Assembly: GCF_030407765.1 (NCBI RefSeq)
Contig: NZ_JASDCU010000007.1
Coordinates: 30,338 to 94,337, forward strand
Reading direction: 5' to 3'
Length of the DNA: 64,000 bases
Source: Microbacterium sp. APC 3901
GTDB lineage: Bacteria; Actinomycetota; Actinomycetes; Actinomycetales; Microbacteriaceae
Positions 26,599 through 35,843 of the stretch are shown here, piece after piece; within the stretch, counting starts at the first letter, position 1; the number at the start of each line of letters is the position of its first letter. The notes beneath the pieces were generated by a model that saw only the letters and a program-made list of their open reading frames with translations, was not told the DNA's origin and did no database searches. Position numbers and translations under genes: made by a program.

Positions 26599-26626
26599 TG
26601 TACGGGCGTACATGTACTTTTGTACA
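26599..26626. promoter_or_regulatory. Two abutting 14-bp palindromic operators upstream of tetR
   Basis: TGTACGGGCGTACA (26599-26612) and TGTACTTTTGTACA (26613-26626) are both TGTAC-N4-GTACA palindromes that touch end to end, 22 nt upstream of the tetR ATG. Binding of two TetR dimers side by side is expected. Confidence 0.8.
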
Positions 26627-26693
26627 TTCTGCATCCCGAACCTGAGGGTTCGCTTCGGGTGCCGCTGCTGCTGCGACGGCCTCCGCGCGCCGC

Positions 26694-27863
26694 TCACTCG
26701 ACCTGACCGCGCTCGAAGTAGGCGACGAGGTCGGCATCCAGCTGAGGAATCGCGATCGCCGAGCCGTCGCCGCGCAGCGACGCGGTGGCGAGGATGCCGG
26801 CGGCCACCGCCTCGCGAGCAGCCACCGGCGAGGTCTCCGTGACTCCCCCGTCGCGCACGAACCGCAGGAACTCCGCGACCAGCAGCGCGTCCGCGCCGTC
26901 GTGGCCGGCGCCCTCCGCCTCGGGGACGATGAAGGTCTCATCGGCGTCGGCGGCTCCGCGGTGCCGGCGGTTCCACAGCCTGACCTCGCTGCCGGCCGTG
27001 TCGCCGACGTTCTCGATGCGCCCCTCGGTGCCGATCACCGTGTAGTTGCGCCAGTAGTCGGGCGTGAAGTGGCACTGCTGGTAGGAGGCGAGGATGCCGC
27101 CGGAGAGGCGCATGTTGACCATCGAGATGTCCTCGACGTCGATCACCGGGTTGAGCCCCGTGAGTGACGTCGGCGGCCAGTTGTCGACGCTGAACCAGTC
27201 GGGCATCCGCTCTCCGGTGCGATCGCGGCGGTCGGTGATGTCGCCGTAGACGCTGAGCTCGCCCATGGCCGCGACCTGCTCGGTGTAGGCGCCCGCGAGC
27301 CAGTGGATGATGTCGATGTCGTGCGCTCCCTTCTGCAGGAGCAGCCCCGTCGTGCGGCGGCGGTCGGCGTGCCAGTCCTTGAAGTAGTAGTCGCCGCCGT
27401 GCCCCACGAAGTGGCGCACCCACACGGCCTTGACGTCGCCGATCCGCCCGTCCTGGATGAGCCCGCGCATCAGCGTGATCACCGGCATGTGGCGCATGTT
27501 GTGGCCGATGTAGAGGCGGCTGCCCGTGCGTCGGGCCGTCTCGAGCATGGCGTCGGCGTCGGCGAGGTCGATCGCGAGAGGCTTCTCGCAGAACACCGCG
27601 ACACCGGCTTCGAGCGCACGGATGCTGAGCGCCGCGTGCGTGTCGTCGGGCGTGAGCACCATGACCGCGTCGATGCCGGAGGCGAGCAGCTCGTCGAGCG
27701 AGTCGGTGACGAGGGCATTCGGAAGCAGACGCCGCGCGTCGTCACGCGCCCGCTCCGACGGGTCGCAGACCGCGGTGATGCGCGACCCCTGACCGGGGCG
27801 GTGCACCTCCTCGCGCAGTGTGGCGCGCGCGCCGAAGCCGATGAGTCCGATGGTGAGATCCAC
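26694..27863 (-). CDS. Gfo/Idh/MocA family oxidoreductase
   Basis: 389-residue NAD(P)-dependent sugar or inositol dehydrogenase-like protein. The N-terminal Rossmann fold begins LTIGLIGFGARA and holds the EKPLA motif with the family Lys; the C-terminal alpha/beta domain has the GAHDIDIIHWLAG segment carrying the catalytic-type His. GTG at 27863 follows AAGGA and fits the family start; the long open frame upstream is a shadow. Last gene of the LacI-controlled sugar ABC operon, 41 nt after lacI, so it probably acts on the imported sugar. Confidence 0.9.
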   Translation of the reverse strand: MDLTIGLIGFGARATLREEVHRPGQGSRITAVCDPSERARDDARRLLPNALVTDSLDELLASGIDAVMVLTPDDTHAALSIRALEAGVAVFCEKPLAIDLADADAMLETARRTGSRLYIGHNMRHMPVITLMRGLIQDGRIGDVKAVWVRHFVGHGGDYYFKDWHADRRRTTGLLLQKGAHDIDIIHWLAGAYTEQVAAMGELSVYGDITDRRDRTGERMPDWFSVDNWPPTSLTGLNPVIDVEDISMVNMRLSGGILASYQQCHFTPDYWRNYTVIGTEGRIENVGDTAGSEVRLWNRRHRGAADADETFIVPEAEGAGHDGADALLVAEFLRFVRDGGVTETSPVAAREAVAAGILATASLRGDGSAIAIPQLDADLVAYFERGQVE

Positions 27864-27904
27864 GGTGGTCCTTCTGGGTAGGGATGTGCGCGCAGACGGC
27901 GGCG

Positions 27905-28969
27905 TCAGCGCGAATGAGAGGTGGGCGCGTCGAGGTCGGTCGACGCGCCGGGGAAGAGCGACCAGGCGAACTCGTGCAACTGCCCTGCTGATTCGTCCGC
28001 GGCGAGCGCGCGATCGATGATGATGCGCGCCTGCCTGTCGTAGAAGTCGGTCGGGCCGACCGTGGTCAGGGTGGGCGCGATGAGCTGCGCGTCGGGGGTG
28101 TTGCCGACGCCGATCACGGCGACGTCGTGCGGCACCCGCAGCCCGAGCATGTGCGCCGCATTGATCGTCGCGATGGCCGCGAAGTCGGTGGTGGCGTAGA
28201 TCGCATCGGGCCGGTCCGCACGCGAGAGCAGCTGCACGGCCGCGGCGAACGCACTGGCCTGCCCCTCGGTGTACGTCACGGTCCAGTCCGGATCGACATC
28301 GAGACCCGCGGCAGCCATCCTCTCGAGGTACGGCGTGTACCGGGTGACCTGGGTCGGCGCGAGACGTACGGCGCCCTCGGCGGCCAGGCACCCGATCGCC
28401 GTACGTCGTTCGAGCAGGTGGTCCATCGCGAGCTCGCAGCCGGGGATCGCGTCGGAGCGCACCACGTCGAAACCGGCGGGCTCGAGGTGCTCCGAGAAGA
28501 CCACGAGCCGCTGCCCGCGCTGCACGAGGTCGGCGAGCTTGCGCTCGGCATCCTCGTCGACCCCCACGCCGTCGAGATAGGCGACGTCGCTCTCGACCCT
28601 GTCGAGTGCCGCGTGCCAGTCGCCATCCGCGAGGATCAGCGTCGTGAGGCCGTGCCGGTTCGCCTCGGCGTTCACCGCATCCGCCACCGCGAGCGACCAG
28701 GGGTCGCTCAGCATGTGCAGCGACAGCTGCACCATGCCGCTGCGACCGGTGCGGATCGTTCGCGCCGCGATGTTCGGACGGTAGTTGAGCTCGTCGGCCG
28801 CCGCGATCACGCGGGCCGCGGTTGCTTCGGCCACCCCGGACCCCGACGCGGCACCCGCGCGCCCGGAGAACACATACGACACGGTGGCCGTCGAGACCCC
28901 CGCACGTTCGGCGACCATCCGAAGGGTCGGACGCCGTGAGGTGGTGGACTGCTGCCTGCGCTCTGCCAT
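27905..28969 (-). CDS. LacI family transcriptional regulator
   Basis: 354 residues. N-terminal helix-turn-helix (about 14-60) with MVAERAGVSTATVSYVFSG and the hinge NYRPN; C-terminal periplasmic-binding-like sensor domain ending before residue 350. It begins 3 nt after the second permease gene and sits inside the operon it likely controls. Tandem sites GTTAAACGATTAGCA upstream of the binding-protein gene are the probable operators. Confidence 0.92.
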   Translation of the reverse strand: MAERRQQSTTSRRPTLRMVAERAGVSTATVSYVFSGRAGAASGSGVAEATAARVIAAADELNYRPNIAARTIRTGRSGMVQLSLHMLSDPWSLAVADAVNAEANRHGLTTLILADGDWHAALDRVESDVAYLDGVGVDEDAERKLADLVQRGQRLVVFSEHLEPAGFDVVRSDAIPGCELAMDHLLERRTAIGCLAAEGAVRLAPTQVTRYTPYLERMAAAGLDVDPDWTVTYTEGQASAFAAAVQLLSRADRPDAIYATTDFAAIATINAAHMLGLRVPHDVAVIGVGNTPDAQLIAPTLTTVGPTDFYDRQARIIIDRALAADESAGQLHEFAWSLFPGASTDLDAPTSHSR

Positions 28970-28972
28970 GGG

Positions 28973-29866
28973 TCAGCCCTTCGATCCGCTGAAGGCGATG
29001 CCCTGGATGAACTGCCGCTGCAGGATCATGAAGGTCACCAGCATAGGCAGGGTCGCGAGCAGCGCTCCGGCCATCAGCACCGGGTAGTCGGTGCCGTGGA
29101 TGCCGACGAGCTGCGAGAGCCCGACCGACAGCGGCATCTTGGCGGGGTCGGTCGTCACGATCAACGGCCAGAGCAGATCGTTCCAGGACCACAGCACAGT
29201 GAACACCACGAGAGCGATGATGCCAGGCTTCGCGAGCGGAACCATGATCCGCCAGAAGGTCTGCCACGGATTCGCCCCGTCGATGCGCGCCGCCTCTTCG
29301 AGTTCGGCGGGCATCGACATGAAGAACTGTCGCATCAGGAACGTGCCGAACGCGCTGAAGATCCCGGGCACGATCAGCGCCTGCAGGGTGTTCAGCCACC
29401 CGAGCGCCTGGATGATCTCGTACTGCGGCAGCAGGTACAGCTGCGACGGCACCATGAGCACCGAGAGGAACACCACGAACAGCGCGTTGCGTCCGGGGAA
29501 CGGGATGCGGGCGAAGGCGTAGCCGGCCATCGTGCACAGCACGACCTGACCGATCGTGCGGCCGATGGTCAGAAGCACCGAGTTGGCGAACATCTGCGCG
29601 AAGGGCATCGAGTCGAAGACCTCGGCGAAGTTCGTGAACACCCACTCGCGCGGGAGGAGACTCGGCGGCACCTGCACGGAGTCCGACAGCGTCTTGAACG
29701 AGGTCAGCAGCTGCCAGATGAACGGGAAGACCATCAGGATCGCGCCCACCAGGAGCACGAGGTGCACGATCCAGATCGCGCGGTTGCGAGGCTTGCCCGC
29801 GCGCCCCGCCGAGCGCGCGGGAGAGGCACCGACGACGGCGCGCGTGTCGAGCGAGACCTCACTCAT
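28973..29866 (-). CDS. Sugar ABC transporter permease, MalG/UgpE type
   Basis: 297-residue inner-membrane permease with six helices. The EAA loop reads EEAARIDGANPWQTFWRIMVPLAKPG in outline (EAA---G---------I-LP) and marks the ATPase contact. Its start overlaps the preceding permease gene by 8 nt. Partner of the MalF-type permease and lipoprotein in the same operon. No ATPase gene is present, so a shared MsiK-like ATPase elsewhere is expected. Confidence 0.92.
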   Translation of the reverse strand: MSEVSLDTRAVVGASPARSAGRAGKPRNRAIWIVHLVLLVGAILMVFPFIWQLLTSFKTLSDSVQVPPSLLPREWVFTNFAEVFDSMPFAQMFANSVLLTIGRTIGQVVLCTMAGYAFARIPFPGRNALFVVFLSVLMVPSQLYLLPQYEIIQALGWLNTLQALIVPGIFSAFGTFLMRQFFMSMPAELEEAARIDGANPWQTFWRIMVPLAKPGIIALVVFTVLWSWNDLLWPLIVTTDPAKMPLSVGLSQLVGIHGTDYPVLMAGALLATLPMLVTFMILQRQFIQGIAFSGSKG

Positions 29867-30818
29867 AGTGCACCCACTTCTTCTGCAGACGGAACTGCAC
29901 GACCGTGAGCACCAGGATGATCACGAGCAGCAGGAAGGCGACGGCGGCGGCATACCCCCGGTCGTTGTCGAGGAACCCCGCTTCGTAGAACAGGTAGACG
30001 ACCGTGCGGGTGTTGGGCATGGCCGGGTTGCTGCGTCCGAGCATCATGTAGATGAGGTCGAACACCTGCAGGGCCCCGATCACACTGATGACGCTGACGA
30101 AGAAGATCGACGGCGACAGCAGGGGGATCGTGATCGAGAAGAACTTGCGCACGGGGCCGGCGCCGTCGAGGTCGGCAGCCTCCATGATCGTGTCGGGGAT
30201 GCCCTGCAGCCCGGCGAGGAAGATGACGATGTTGGTTCCGAGGCCGGCCCAGATGCCCACGACGGCGATGGCCACGAGAGCGGTGTTCGGGTCGGTGAGC
30301 CAGCTGCGCCCCTCGATGCCGACCGAGCCGAGTGCTGCGTTGAGCACGCCGTAGTCGCCGTTGTAGATCAGGCGCCACACCAGTGCGATCGCGGCCGGCA
30401 TCGTGACGACCGGAATGAAGTACAGCGTGCGGTAGGCGCTGCGTCCCTTGAGCCCTGCGGTGTTGAGCAGGGCGGCGATACCGACGGCCAACGGGATGCC
30501 GATGAGGGCGATGACCGTGTAGATCGCGGTGTTGCGCAGCGCGCCGATCAGCTCGGGGTCCTGGAACAGGCGGGCGTAGTTCTCGATCCCGACCCACTCG
30601 GAACCGCCGAACGGCCCCGACTTGGTGAACGAGATGATGAGCGTGCGCACGGTCGGCCACAGGTAGAAGACGGCGATGCCGAGGGCGGTGGGTCCGATGA
30701 ACACCAGAGCCCACCACGGGGAGGCGCCCGGGTTGCGCCGACGGCGGCGGATGCCGGGGCTCGTGGCCTCCGGCATCCGCTCTGCCTGCGCGCGCGGCGG
30801 CGACGCGGTGACGGTCAT
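29859..30818 (-). CDS. Sugar ABC transporter permease, MalF/UgpA type
   Basis: 319-residue permease with six transmembrane helices after a cytoplasmic N-terminus rich in Arg (RRRRR-like stretch near 25-30). The EAA loop is EAADLDGAGPVRKFFSITIPLLSP. It follows the binding-protein gene at 6 nt and overlaps the next permease. Binds the lipoprotein-delivered sugar on the outside and the shared ATPase inside. Confidence 0.92.
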   Translation of the reverse strand: MTVTASPPRAQAERMPEATSPGIRRRRRNPGASPWWALVFIGPTALGIAVFYLWPTVRTLIISFTKSGPFGGSEWVGIENYARLFQDPELIGALRNTAIYTVIALIGIPLAVGIAALLNTAGLKGRSAYRTLYFIPVVTMPAAIALVWRLIYNGDYGVLNAALGSVGIEGRSWLTDPNTALVAIAVVGIWAGLGTNIVIFLAGLQGIPDTIMEAADLDGAGPVRKFFSITIPLLSPSIFFVSVISVIGALQVFDLIYMMLGRSNPAMPNTRTVVYLFYEAGFLDNDRGYAAAVAFLLLVIILVLTVVQFRLQKKWVHYE

Positions 30819-30824
30819 GAGCGA

Positions 30825-32096
30825 CTACTCCTGCTCGGCATCCAGCGCCGCCTGCATCTGCTCGGCGAGGTCCTTCAGGCCCGCCTCGGGGGCGACGGCG
30901 CCCGACCAGACCTGCGACAGCACCTCGCTCTCGATGCTCGTCCACGCCGAGGTGTTCTTCGAGACCGGGTAGGGCACCGCGGTGTCGAGAGCGTCGATGT
31001 AGACCTGCAGGTCGTACTGCGGCAGTGCGTCGACCCAGCCCTGTTGGGTGCCGTTGAACGCAGGGATCACGGTGCCGGTCTCGGCCTGGATCTCGGCGGC
31101 CTGCTCGCCGCTGGCGAAGGCTGCGAACGCCTTCGCCTCAGTCACGTGCGGGCTCTTCGCGTTGGCGACGTTGCCCACACCGTGGATCACGCTCTGGTTG
31201 CCTTTCGGCCCCTCGGGGAGCGGAGCGACGTCGACCGTGTCGGCGATGTCGGCGTTGTCTCCGTAAGCGATGGCCGCCCACGAGCCGTTCTGGAACATCG
31301 CGACCTTGCCAGACAGGAAGAAGTCCTCGGGGTTCGTGTCGGTCATCTGCTGCGCGGTCGGCGACGACCCCGCCTCGATCAGATCCGTCCACAGCTCGAT
31401 GCCGGCGAGCGCCTCGGGCGAGCCGTAGCCGCTCTCGGTGCCGTCGGCGGAGATGACCTCGCCGCCCGCCTGCGCGATCGAGTTGTAGAAGTTCTCCTGG
31501 CCGTACTGGCTGGCGGCCACGCCGAACTGCCCCTTGGCCGGGTCGGTCAGCGCGGCGGCCGCTGCGGTGAAGTCGTCCCAGGTCCAGCCTGCGGTGGGGT
31601 AGTCGACCCCGGCCGCATCGAACAGCGCCTTGTTGTACCAGAGCGCCACAGTGTCGAAGTCCTTCGGCGCTCCGTAGAGCGCGCCGTCGAACGTGTAGAG
31701 ATCGATCAGGCCCTGGGGATAGTCGGCGGCATCCACACCCGCGTCATCGAGCGGCGCGAGCTGGCCGTTCGAGGCGTAGAGCTGGAAGTTCGGACCGTTC
31801 ATCCAGAACACGTCGGCGGCGGACCCGCCCGTGGCGGCTGTCTGCAGCTTGGTGAAGTACTCCTTGTAGGGAGTCACCTGGATGTCGATCGTGACGTTCG
31901 GGTTCTCCTTCTCGAACGCCGCCGCGATGTCCTCCATCGCCGGCTTCTGGTTCTCGTCCCAGATGGCGTAGCTGAGGGTGACGTCGCCTCCGGACGAGTC
32001 CCCTCCTGCGGTCGACGACGAGCAGGCGCTGAGCGCGAGGACGGCTGCCGCCGACGCCGTGAGGGCGGCGAGGGCGCGGTGGGAGGTGCGGGGCAT
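30825..32096 (-). CDS. Sugar ABC transporter substrate-binding lipoprotein
   Basis: 423-residue extracellular solute-binding protein, family 1 (MalE/UgpB-like). The signal peptide ends in a lipobox LSAC with Cys25 as the acylated residue, followed by a Ser/Gly linker. The two-lobed body includes the GWTWDDF and ATGGSAADVFWMNG stretches common to oligosaccharide binders. ATG at 32096 has AAGGAG 8 nt upstream. First gene of the five-gene operon, directly downstream of tandem LacI-type sites. Confidence 0.92.
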   Translation of the reverse strand: MPRTSHRALAALTASAAAVLALSACSSSTAGGDSSGGDVTLSYAIWDENQKPAMEDIAAAFEKENPNVTIDIQVTPYKEYFTKLQTAATGGSAADVFWMNGPNFQLYASNGQLAPLDDAGVDAADYPQGLIDLYTFDGALYGAPKDFDTVALWYNKALFDAAGVDYPTAGWTWDDFTAAAAALTDPAKGQFGVAASQYGQENFYNSIAQAGGEVISADGTESGYGSPEALAGIELWTDLIEAGSSPTAQQMTDTNPEDFFLSGKVAMFQNGSWAAIAYGDNADIADTVDVAPLPEGPKGNQSVIHGVGNVANAKSPHVTEAKAFAAFASGEQAAEIQAETGTVIPAFNGTQQGWVDALPQYDLQVYIDALDTAVPYPVSKNTSAWTSIESEVLSQVWSGAVAPEAGLKDLAEQMQAALDAEQE

Positions 32097-32149
32097 CGAT
32101 GTCTCCTTTGACGGGTGCAGGGAATCGTGGCGGCGTCGGGATCTCGTGT

Positions 32150-32179
32150 GTTAAACGATTAGCAGTTAAACGATTAGCA
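32150..32179. promoter_or_regulatory. Tandem LacI-type operators (15-bp direct repeat)
   Basis: GTTAAACGATTAGCA occurs twice back to back (32150-32164, 32165-32179), 54-83 nt upstream of the binding-protein ATG. Each unit is an imperfect palindrome around a central CG, the hallmark of LacI operators. A 15-bp phase puts neighbouring dimers on different helix faces. Confidence 0.8.
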
Positions 32180-32268
32180 AGGAGACTAGCCCGGCTGACG
32201 CGACGGGCGCAAGCACCGATCCGTACCCGCGAAGGCGAGGCCGGAACAGCGACGTCAGATCGGCGTGA

Positions 32269-32628
32269 TCAGAGCAGCGAGCCGAGGGCCAGCCCGAGGC
32301 CGGCAGCGAGCAGACCGAGCAGCAGCATCCCGACGGCGTTGAACGCGGATGCCCTGCGCTCGCCGTCGCGCCAGAGCGCGACCGTGTCGAGCATCGCGGT
32401 GCTGAAGGTCGTGTATCCGCCCAGCAGACCGGCGCCGAGGAGGAACGCCTGGTCGGGCAGCGCCGCGGTCACGACGCCCAGCGCGAACGATCCGGTGAGA
32501 TTCACGGCGAAGATCCCCCACGGGAAGCGCCGTCCCGCGACCTTGGCGATGCCGAGATCGACGAGGTACCGCAGCGCGGCCCCCACGCCTCCGGCGAGCG
32601 CGGCCCCGATGAACAGCAGCGGGGTCAC
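32269..32628 (-). CDS. crcB: CrcB/FEX fluoride channel subunit
   Basis: 119-residue membrane protein with four hydrophobic segments and CrcB/Fluc motifs: GGVGAALRY near the start, GIFAVNLTGSFALG, and LLGGYTTFSTAMLD with the Thr/Ser/Phe residues that line the fluoride path. GTG at 32628 overlaps the partner gene's stop by 4 nt (GTGA). In organisms with two adjacent copies the subunits assemble antiparallel as a heterodimer. Confidence 0.9.
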   Translation of the reverse strand: MTPLLFIGAALAGGVGAALRYLVDLGIAKVAGRRFPWGIFAVNLTGSFALGVVTAALPDQAFLLGAGLLGGYTTFSTAMLDTVALWRDGERRASAFNAVGMLLLGLLAAGLGLALGSLL

Positions 32629-33014
32629 GAGCGGGCTCCCTCGACACGAGCTGTCGGCCGACGGCGCCCGAGGCGCAGCCCGAGAGCAGCAGCGGCAAGG
32701 CCGAGCACGAGACTGCCGGCCGCATACGAGAACGCGAGCAGCGGAGCATCCGCCCCGAGCGCATCCGTGCCCGTCATGAAGGCGCTGTAGGTCGTGAAGC
32801 CGCCGAGCACACCGGTGCCGAGGAACACCCGAAGACCGGTGGTCTGCGGCAGTCGCGCGGCGAGGATGCCGATCAGCAGCGCCCCGATCACGTTGACCAG
32901 GAGGGTGGCGACCGGGAAGCCCCCGGCATCCGGGATCGAGAGTCCCACCCCGAGCCGAGCCGCCGTGCCGATGCTGCCTCCTGCGAAGACGAGGAGGAGG
33001 CTGCGGAGAGTCAC
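32625..33014 (-). CDS. crcB: CrcB/FEX fluoride channel subunit, partner
   Basis: 129-residue paralogue of the downstream CrcB with GGSIGTAARLG, VATLLVNVIGALLIG and LGGFTTYSAFMTG. GTG at 33014 has a leaderless TAGAGT box. The C-terminus is Arg-rich and cytoplasmic. No fluoride riboswitch can be seen in the 86 bp upstream. Confidence 0.9.
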   Translation of the reverse strand: MTLRSLLLVFAGGSIGTAARLGVGLSIPDAGGFPVATLLVNVIGALLIGILAARLPQTTGLRVFLGTGVLGGFTTYSAFMTGTDALGADAPLLAFSYAAGSLVLGLAAAALGLRLGRRRPTARVEGARS

Positions 33015-33020
33015 GCGACA

Positions 33021-33026
33021 ACTCTA
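33021..33026 (-). promoter_or_regulatory. Leaderless -10 box of the crcB pair
   Basis: TAGAGT on the minus strand, ending 6 nt before the GTG at 33014. Confidence 0.65.
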
Positions 33027-33100
33027 GCCGCGCCGTTGCAACGCATCCGCTGATTGTCAACCGGGTGTGACGGAGCGGCGGCGGGGCGAAGACTGACGCC

Positions 33101-34630
33101 ATGAAGCCACTGTGGAAGCTCGACCGGACTCCGCCCATCGGCACACCGTTCGACCCCGGCGCACGGCATGACGTGATCATCGTCGGTGCGGGCCTCACCG
33201 GCCTCACCACCGCCGTCATGCTGACGCGCGCGGGGCTCGACGTGGCGGTGATCGAGGCGGGCGCCGTCGCCGAGCTGGCGACCGGCGGCAACACGGGCAA
33301 GCTCACCCTGTTGCAGGGCAAGCGCCTCGCCGAGATCCGCAGGCACCACTCGGCCTCCCTCCTGCAGGCGTACGTCGAGGCCAACCGCGAGGGCATGGAC
33401 TGGCTGGTGGGCTTCGCCGACCACGCGGGGGTCGGCTACGAGCGACGGATCGATCACTCCTATGCGCAGGATCCGAGCGGCCTCGACTCGGTGCGCGAAG
33501 TGCACGAGGCGGCGCGCGAAGCGGGCCTTCAGACCAGGATGCTCACCCGGGCAGAGCTCGGTGAGGCGGCGTTCCCCGTCGTCGGCGCCACAGCCCTCGA
33601 CGACCAGGTGACCATCGACCCTGCACTCGTGGCTCAGGCGCTCGCGGAGGAGCTGCTCGCGACCGGCGGCACACTGCACACGGGAGTACGGGTCACCGCC
33701 ACCCATGTCCTCCCCGAGCCGCGCGTGGAGACCCCGGTCGGGCCCATGTTCGCCGAGCACATCGTGATCGCGACGGGCTATCCGATCCTCGACCGCGGGC
33801 TGTACTTCACCAAGATGCGCGCCTTCCGCTCGTACTGCGTCTCGTTCCGCGTGTCAGGCGAGGTGCCCGAGTCGACCTTCATCTCGCTCGACTCCCCCAG
33901 CCGGTCGATCCGTCCGGTCTCTCCGGCCGACGGCCCCGGCGGCACGGCGCAGCTCATCGTCGGCGGCAACGGGCATCCGGTCGGGCGCTCCGACAGCGAA
34001 GCCGCCGCGGTCGACGATCTGGTCGACTGGACGAGGCAGTACTTTCCGGATGCCGAAGAGACGCACCGCTGGTCGGCACAGGACTACGAGTCGCACAATC
34101 AGATCCCGTTCGTCGGTGCGATGCCGCGGGGGCTCGGCAGCATCCGCTTCGCGACCGGATACGCCAAGTGGGGCCTGTCGAACGCGCCGGCCGCTGCACT
34201 TCGCCTGACCGCCGAGATCCTCGGCGCCAGCTGGCACGACCGACCGTCGTGGATGGTCAAGCTGGGCACGAGGCTGACGGTGCCGGCCGACCTCGCCCGA
34301 GGAGCCGCCGAAGGAGCGAAGGTCGCTGCGGCCGCCACGAGCGGGTGGGTCGAGGCCGAGCGCAACCCGGTGCCGGTTCCGAAGCCGTCTGAGGGCGAGG
34401 GCGTGGTCGCGAACCGCAGCGGACGCCCGGTGGCCATCTCGACGGTCGGCGGAGTCACCCGCGCGGTCTCGGCCGTATGCCCGCACCTCGGCGGAGTGCT
34501 CGCCTGGAACGACGAGGAGTGCACCTGGGACTGCCCGCTGCACGCCTCTCGGTTCGAGGCGGACGGCACGCGCATCGAGGGCCCGGCGCTGCAGGATCTG
34601 AAGCCGCTGCCCCGCAAGAGCGGCGGCTGA
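33101..34630 (+). CDS. FAD-dependent oxidoreductase with C-terminal Rieske domain
   Basis: 509 residues. N-terminal DAO-type FAD fold with IIVGAGLTGL (about 26-35) and a GGNTGKLT motif after the first sheet; C-terminal Rieske [2Fe-2S] domain with ligand sets CPHLGG and CPLHASRF. Proteins of this build are widespread in actinobacteria and Bacillus (YhfW type) but unassigned in function; the FAD and cluster likely pass electrons between a small substrate and an acceptor. ATG at 33101; no strong ribosome site. Its stop is 3 nt from the convergent nitroreductase stop. Confidence 0.9.
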   Translation: MKPLWKLDRTPPIGTPFDPGARHDVIIVGAGLTGLTTAVMLTRAGLDVAVIEAGAVAELATGGNTGKLTLLQGKRLAEIRRHHSASLLQAYVEANREGMDWLVGFADHAGVGYERRIDHSYAQDPSGLDSVREVHEAAREAGLQTRMLTRAELGEAAFPVVGATALDDQVTIDPALVAQALAEELLATGGTLHTGVRVTATHVLPEPRVETPVGPMFAEHIVIATGYPILDRGLYFTKMRAFRSYCVSFRVSGEVPESTFISLDSPSRSIRPVSPADGPGGTAQLIVGGNGHPVGRSDSEAAAVDDLVDWTRQYFPDAEETHRWSAQDYESHNQIPFVGAMPRGLGSIRFATGYAKWGLSNAPAAALRLTAEILGASWHDRPSWMVKLGTRLTVPADLARGAAEGAKVAAAATSGWVEAERNPVPVPKPSEGEGVVANRSGRPVAISTVGGVTRAVSAVCPHLGGVLAWNDEECTWDCPLHASRFEADGTRIEGPALQDLKPLPRKSGG

Positions 34631-34633
34631 TCG

Positions 34634-35458
34634 TCAGCTCGCCGACGGCGCTCCCGCACCCGGCGGCGGTGCGTCCCACCCCTGCTGGGGCTCATCGCAG
34701 TTCTCGCGGAACACATACTGCGAGGCGAGCTTGCGCTGGTGGCTCGACCAGTCGATCGCGGGGCGGCGCTGCTCGGGCGGCAGGTAGCCGAGGCGGTACA
34801 CGGCCATGAGCTCGAGGTCGTCTGGCACGCGCAGCAGCTTCACGATCTCGTCCCAGCGACCAGGAACCTCCATCGGGAAGGAGATGAACTGGATGCCCAT
34901 GCCGAGCTCGACCGTGGTGAGCCAGACGTTCTCCATCGCCGCCCCCATGCTGAACACCGAGTAGAACGACGAGAGCTGGCCGGGCCGGTACTCGCTGCGA
35001 TCGAGCATCACGCCGAGCAGCAGCGGAGAGCCGCCGACCAGCTTGTGGTTCTCCTCGCCCAGGGTCTTGGGCACGCCGAACGTGTTCATCAGCTTCTGAC
35101 CGCGCTTCGTGAACACCTGGCTCGTGAACGGGCGCAGGGCCGCGGGGAGCTTGTCGAACAGCATCCCGCTGCGCTTCTCCTCCATCTCGGCCTGGCTGAA
35201 GCGGAAGTACGGCTTGTAGCGCTCGAAGAACGTGCCGTTCGACATGGCCTCGGTCATGCTCTCGCCCGAGATGCGCGCGATCTGATCGATGGTGTCGCGG
35301 CTCTCGATGACCACGAACCGCCACGGCTGACTGTTCAGCTGCGAGGGTGCGCGCCCGGCCGCCTCGAGCAGGATGCGCTGATGCTCCTCCGACACCGGGT
35401 CGGGCAGGAACGGCCCGTTTGTGGTCTTGCGGCGGCGGATGGCGTCGAGCAGTTCCAT
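34634..35458 (-). CDS. Nitroreductase family protein
   Basis: 274-residue FMN-dependent nitroreductase-like protein. N-terminal RRRKT FMN-phosphate region, [14 protein letters not shown] (FMN ring contact) and a [23 protein letters not shown]-terminal block that resembles NADH-binding nitroreductases; the middle lid (about 90-150) is longer than in NfsB. The last ~20 residues are Pro/Gly rich. It follows a small membrane protein at 4 nt, so the two are probably co-transcribed from the leaderless promoter at 35844. Confidence 0.88.
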   Translation of the reverse strand: MELLDAIRRRKTTNGPFLPDPVSEEHQRILLEAAGRAPSQLNSQPWRFVVIESRDTIDQIARISGESMTEAMSNGTFFERYKPYFRFSQAEMEEKRSGMLFDKLPAALRPFTSQVFTKRGQKLMNTFGVPKTLGEENHKLVGGSPLLLGVMLDRSEYRPGQLSSFYSVFSMGAAMENVWLTTVELGMGIQFISFPMEVPGRWDEIVKLLRVPDDLELMAVYRLGYLPPEQRRPAIDWSSHQRKLASQYVFRENCDEPQQGWDAPPPGAGAPSAS

Positions 35459-35462
35459 GCGT

Positions 35463-35837
35463 TCACTTCCGGTCGGTGGCGAGACGCGAGCAGATGAGGC
35501 CCGCGACGATGAAGGGAGCCGCGGCGAGCGCGACGAGCGGATGCCGTCGGCTGTGCGTGCCGAGGTACGGGATGGCGGCGAGCGGGGCGGCGGCCGGCGC
35601 GAGCGCGAGTGCGGCGCGGCGGCTCGCGTGCCTCGGCCTGCCCCAGATCGCGGACGAGACGGCAGTGGCGGCGGCGACGCAGGTGGCGATGTAGATCGCG
35701 TGATGCAGCCAGCGGAAGTTGCTGGTGTCGATCACCTTGGCGGCGACGGCCGAACCGAGGGCGACGTTCGCGGTGTAGGCGACCGCTGCGGCGGCGAAGA
35801 GCGGCGCGGCATCGGTGCGTCTGCGGCGGGGGGCCAT
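35463..35837 (-). CDS. Small membrane protein of unknown function
   Basis: 124 residues with about four hydrophobic segments, an Arg-rich N-terminus and [11 protein letters not shown] in a loop between helices 1 and 2. I do not recognise a family. ATG at 35837 is placed by a leaderless TAGGGT box 6 nt upstream. Operon partner: nitroreductase. Confidence 0.6.
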   Translation of the reverse strand: MAPRRRRTDAAPLFAAAAVAYTANVALGSAVAAKVIDTSNFRWLHHAIYIATCVAAATAVSSAIWGRPRHASRRAALALAPAAAPLAAIPYLGTHSRRHPLVALAAAPFIVAGLICSRLATDRK

Positions 35838-35843
35838 GGCACG

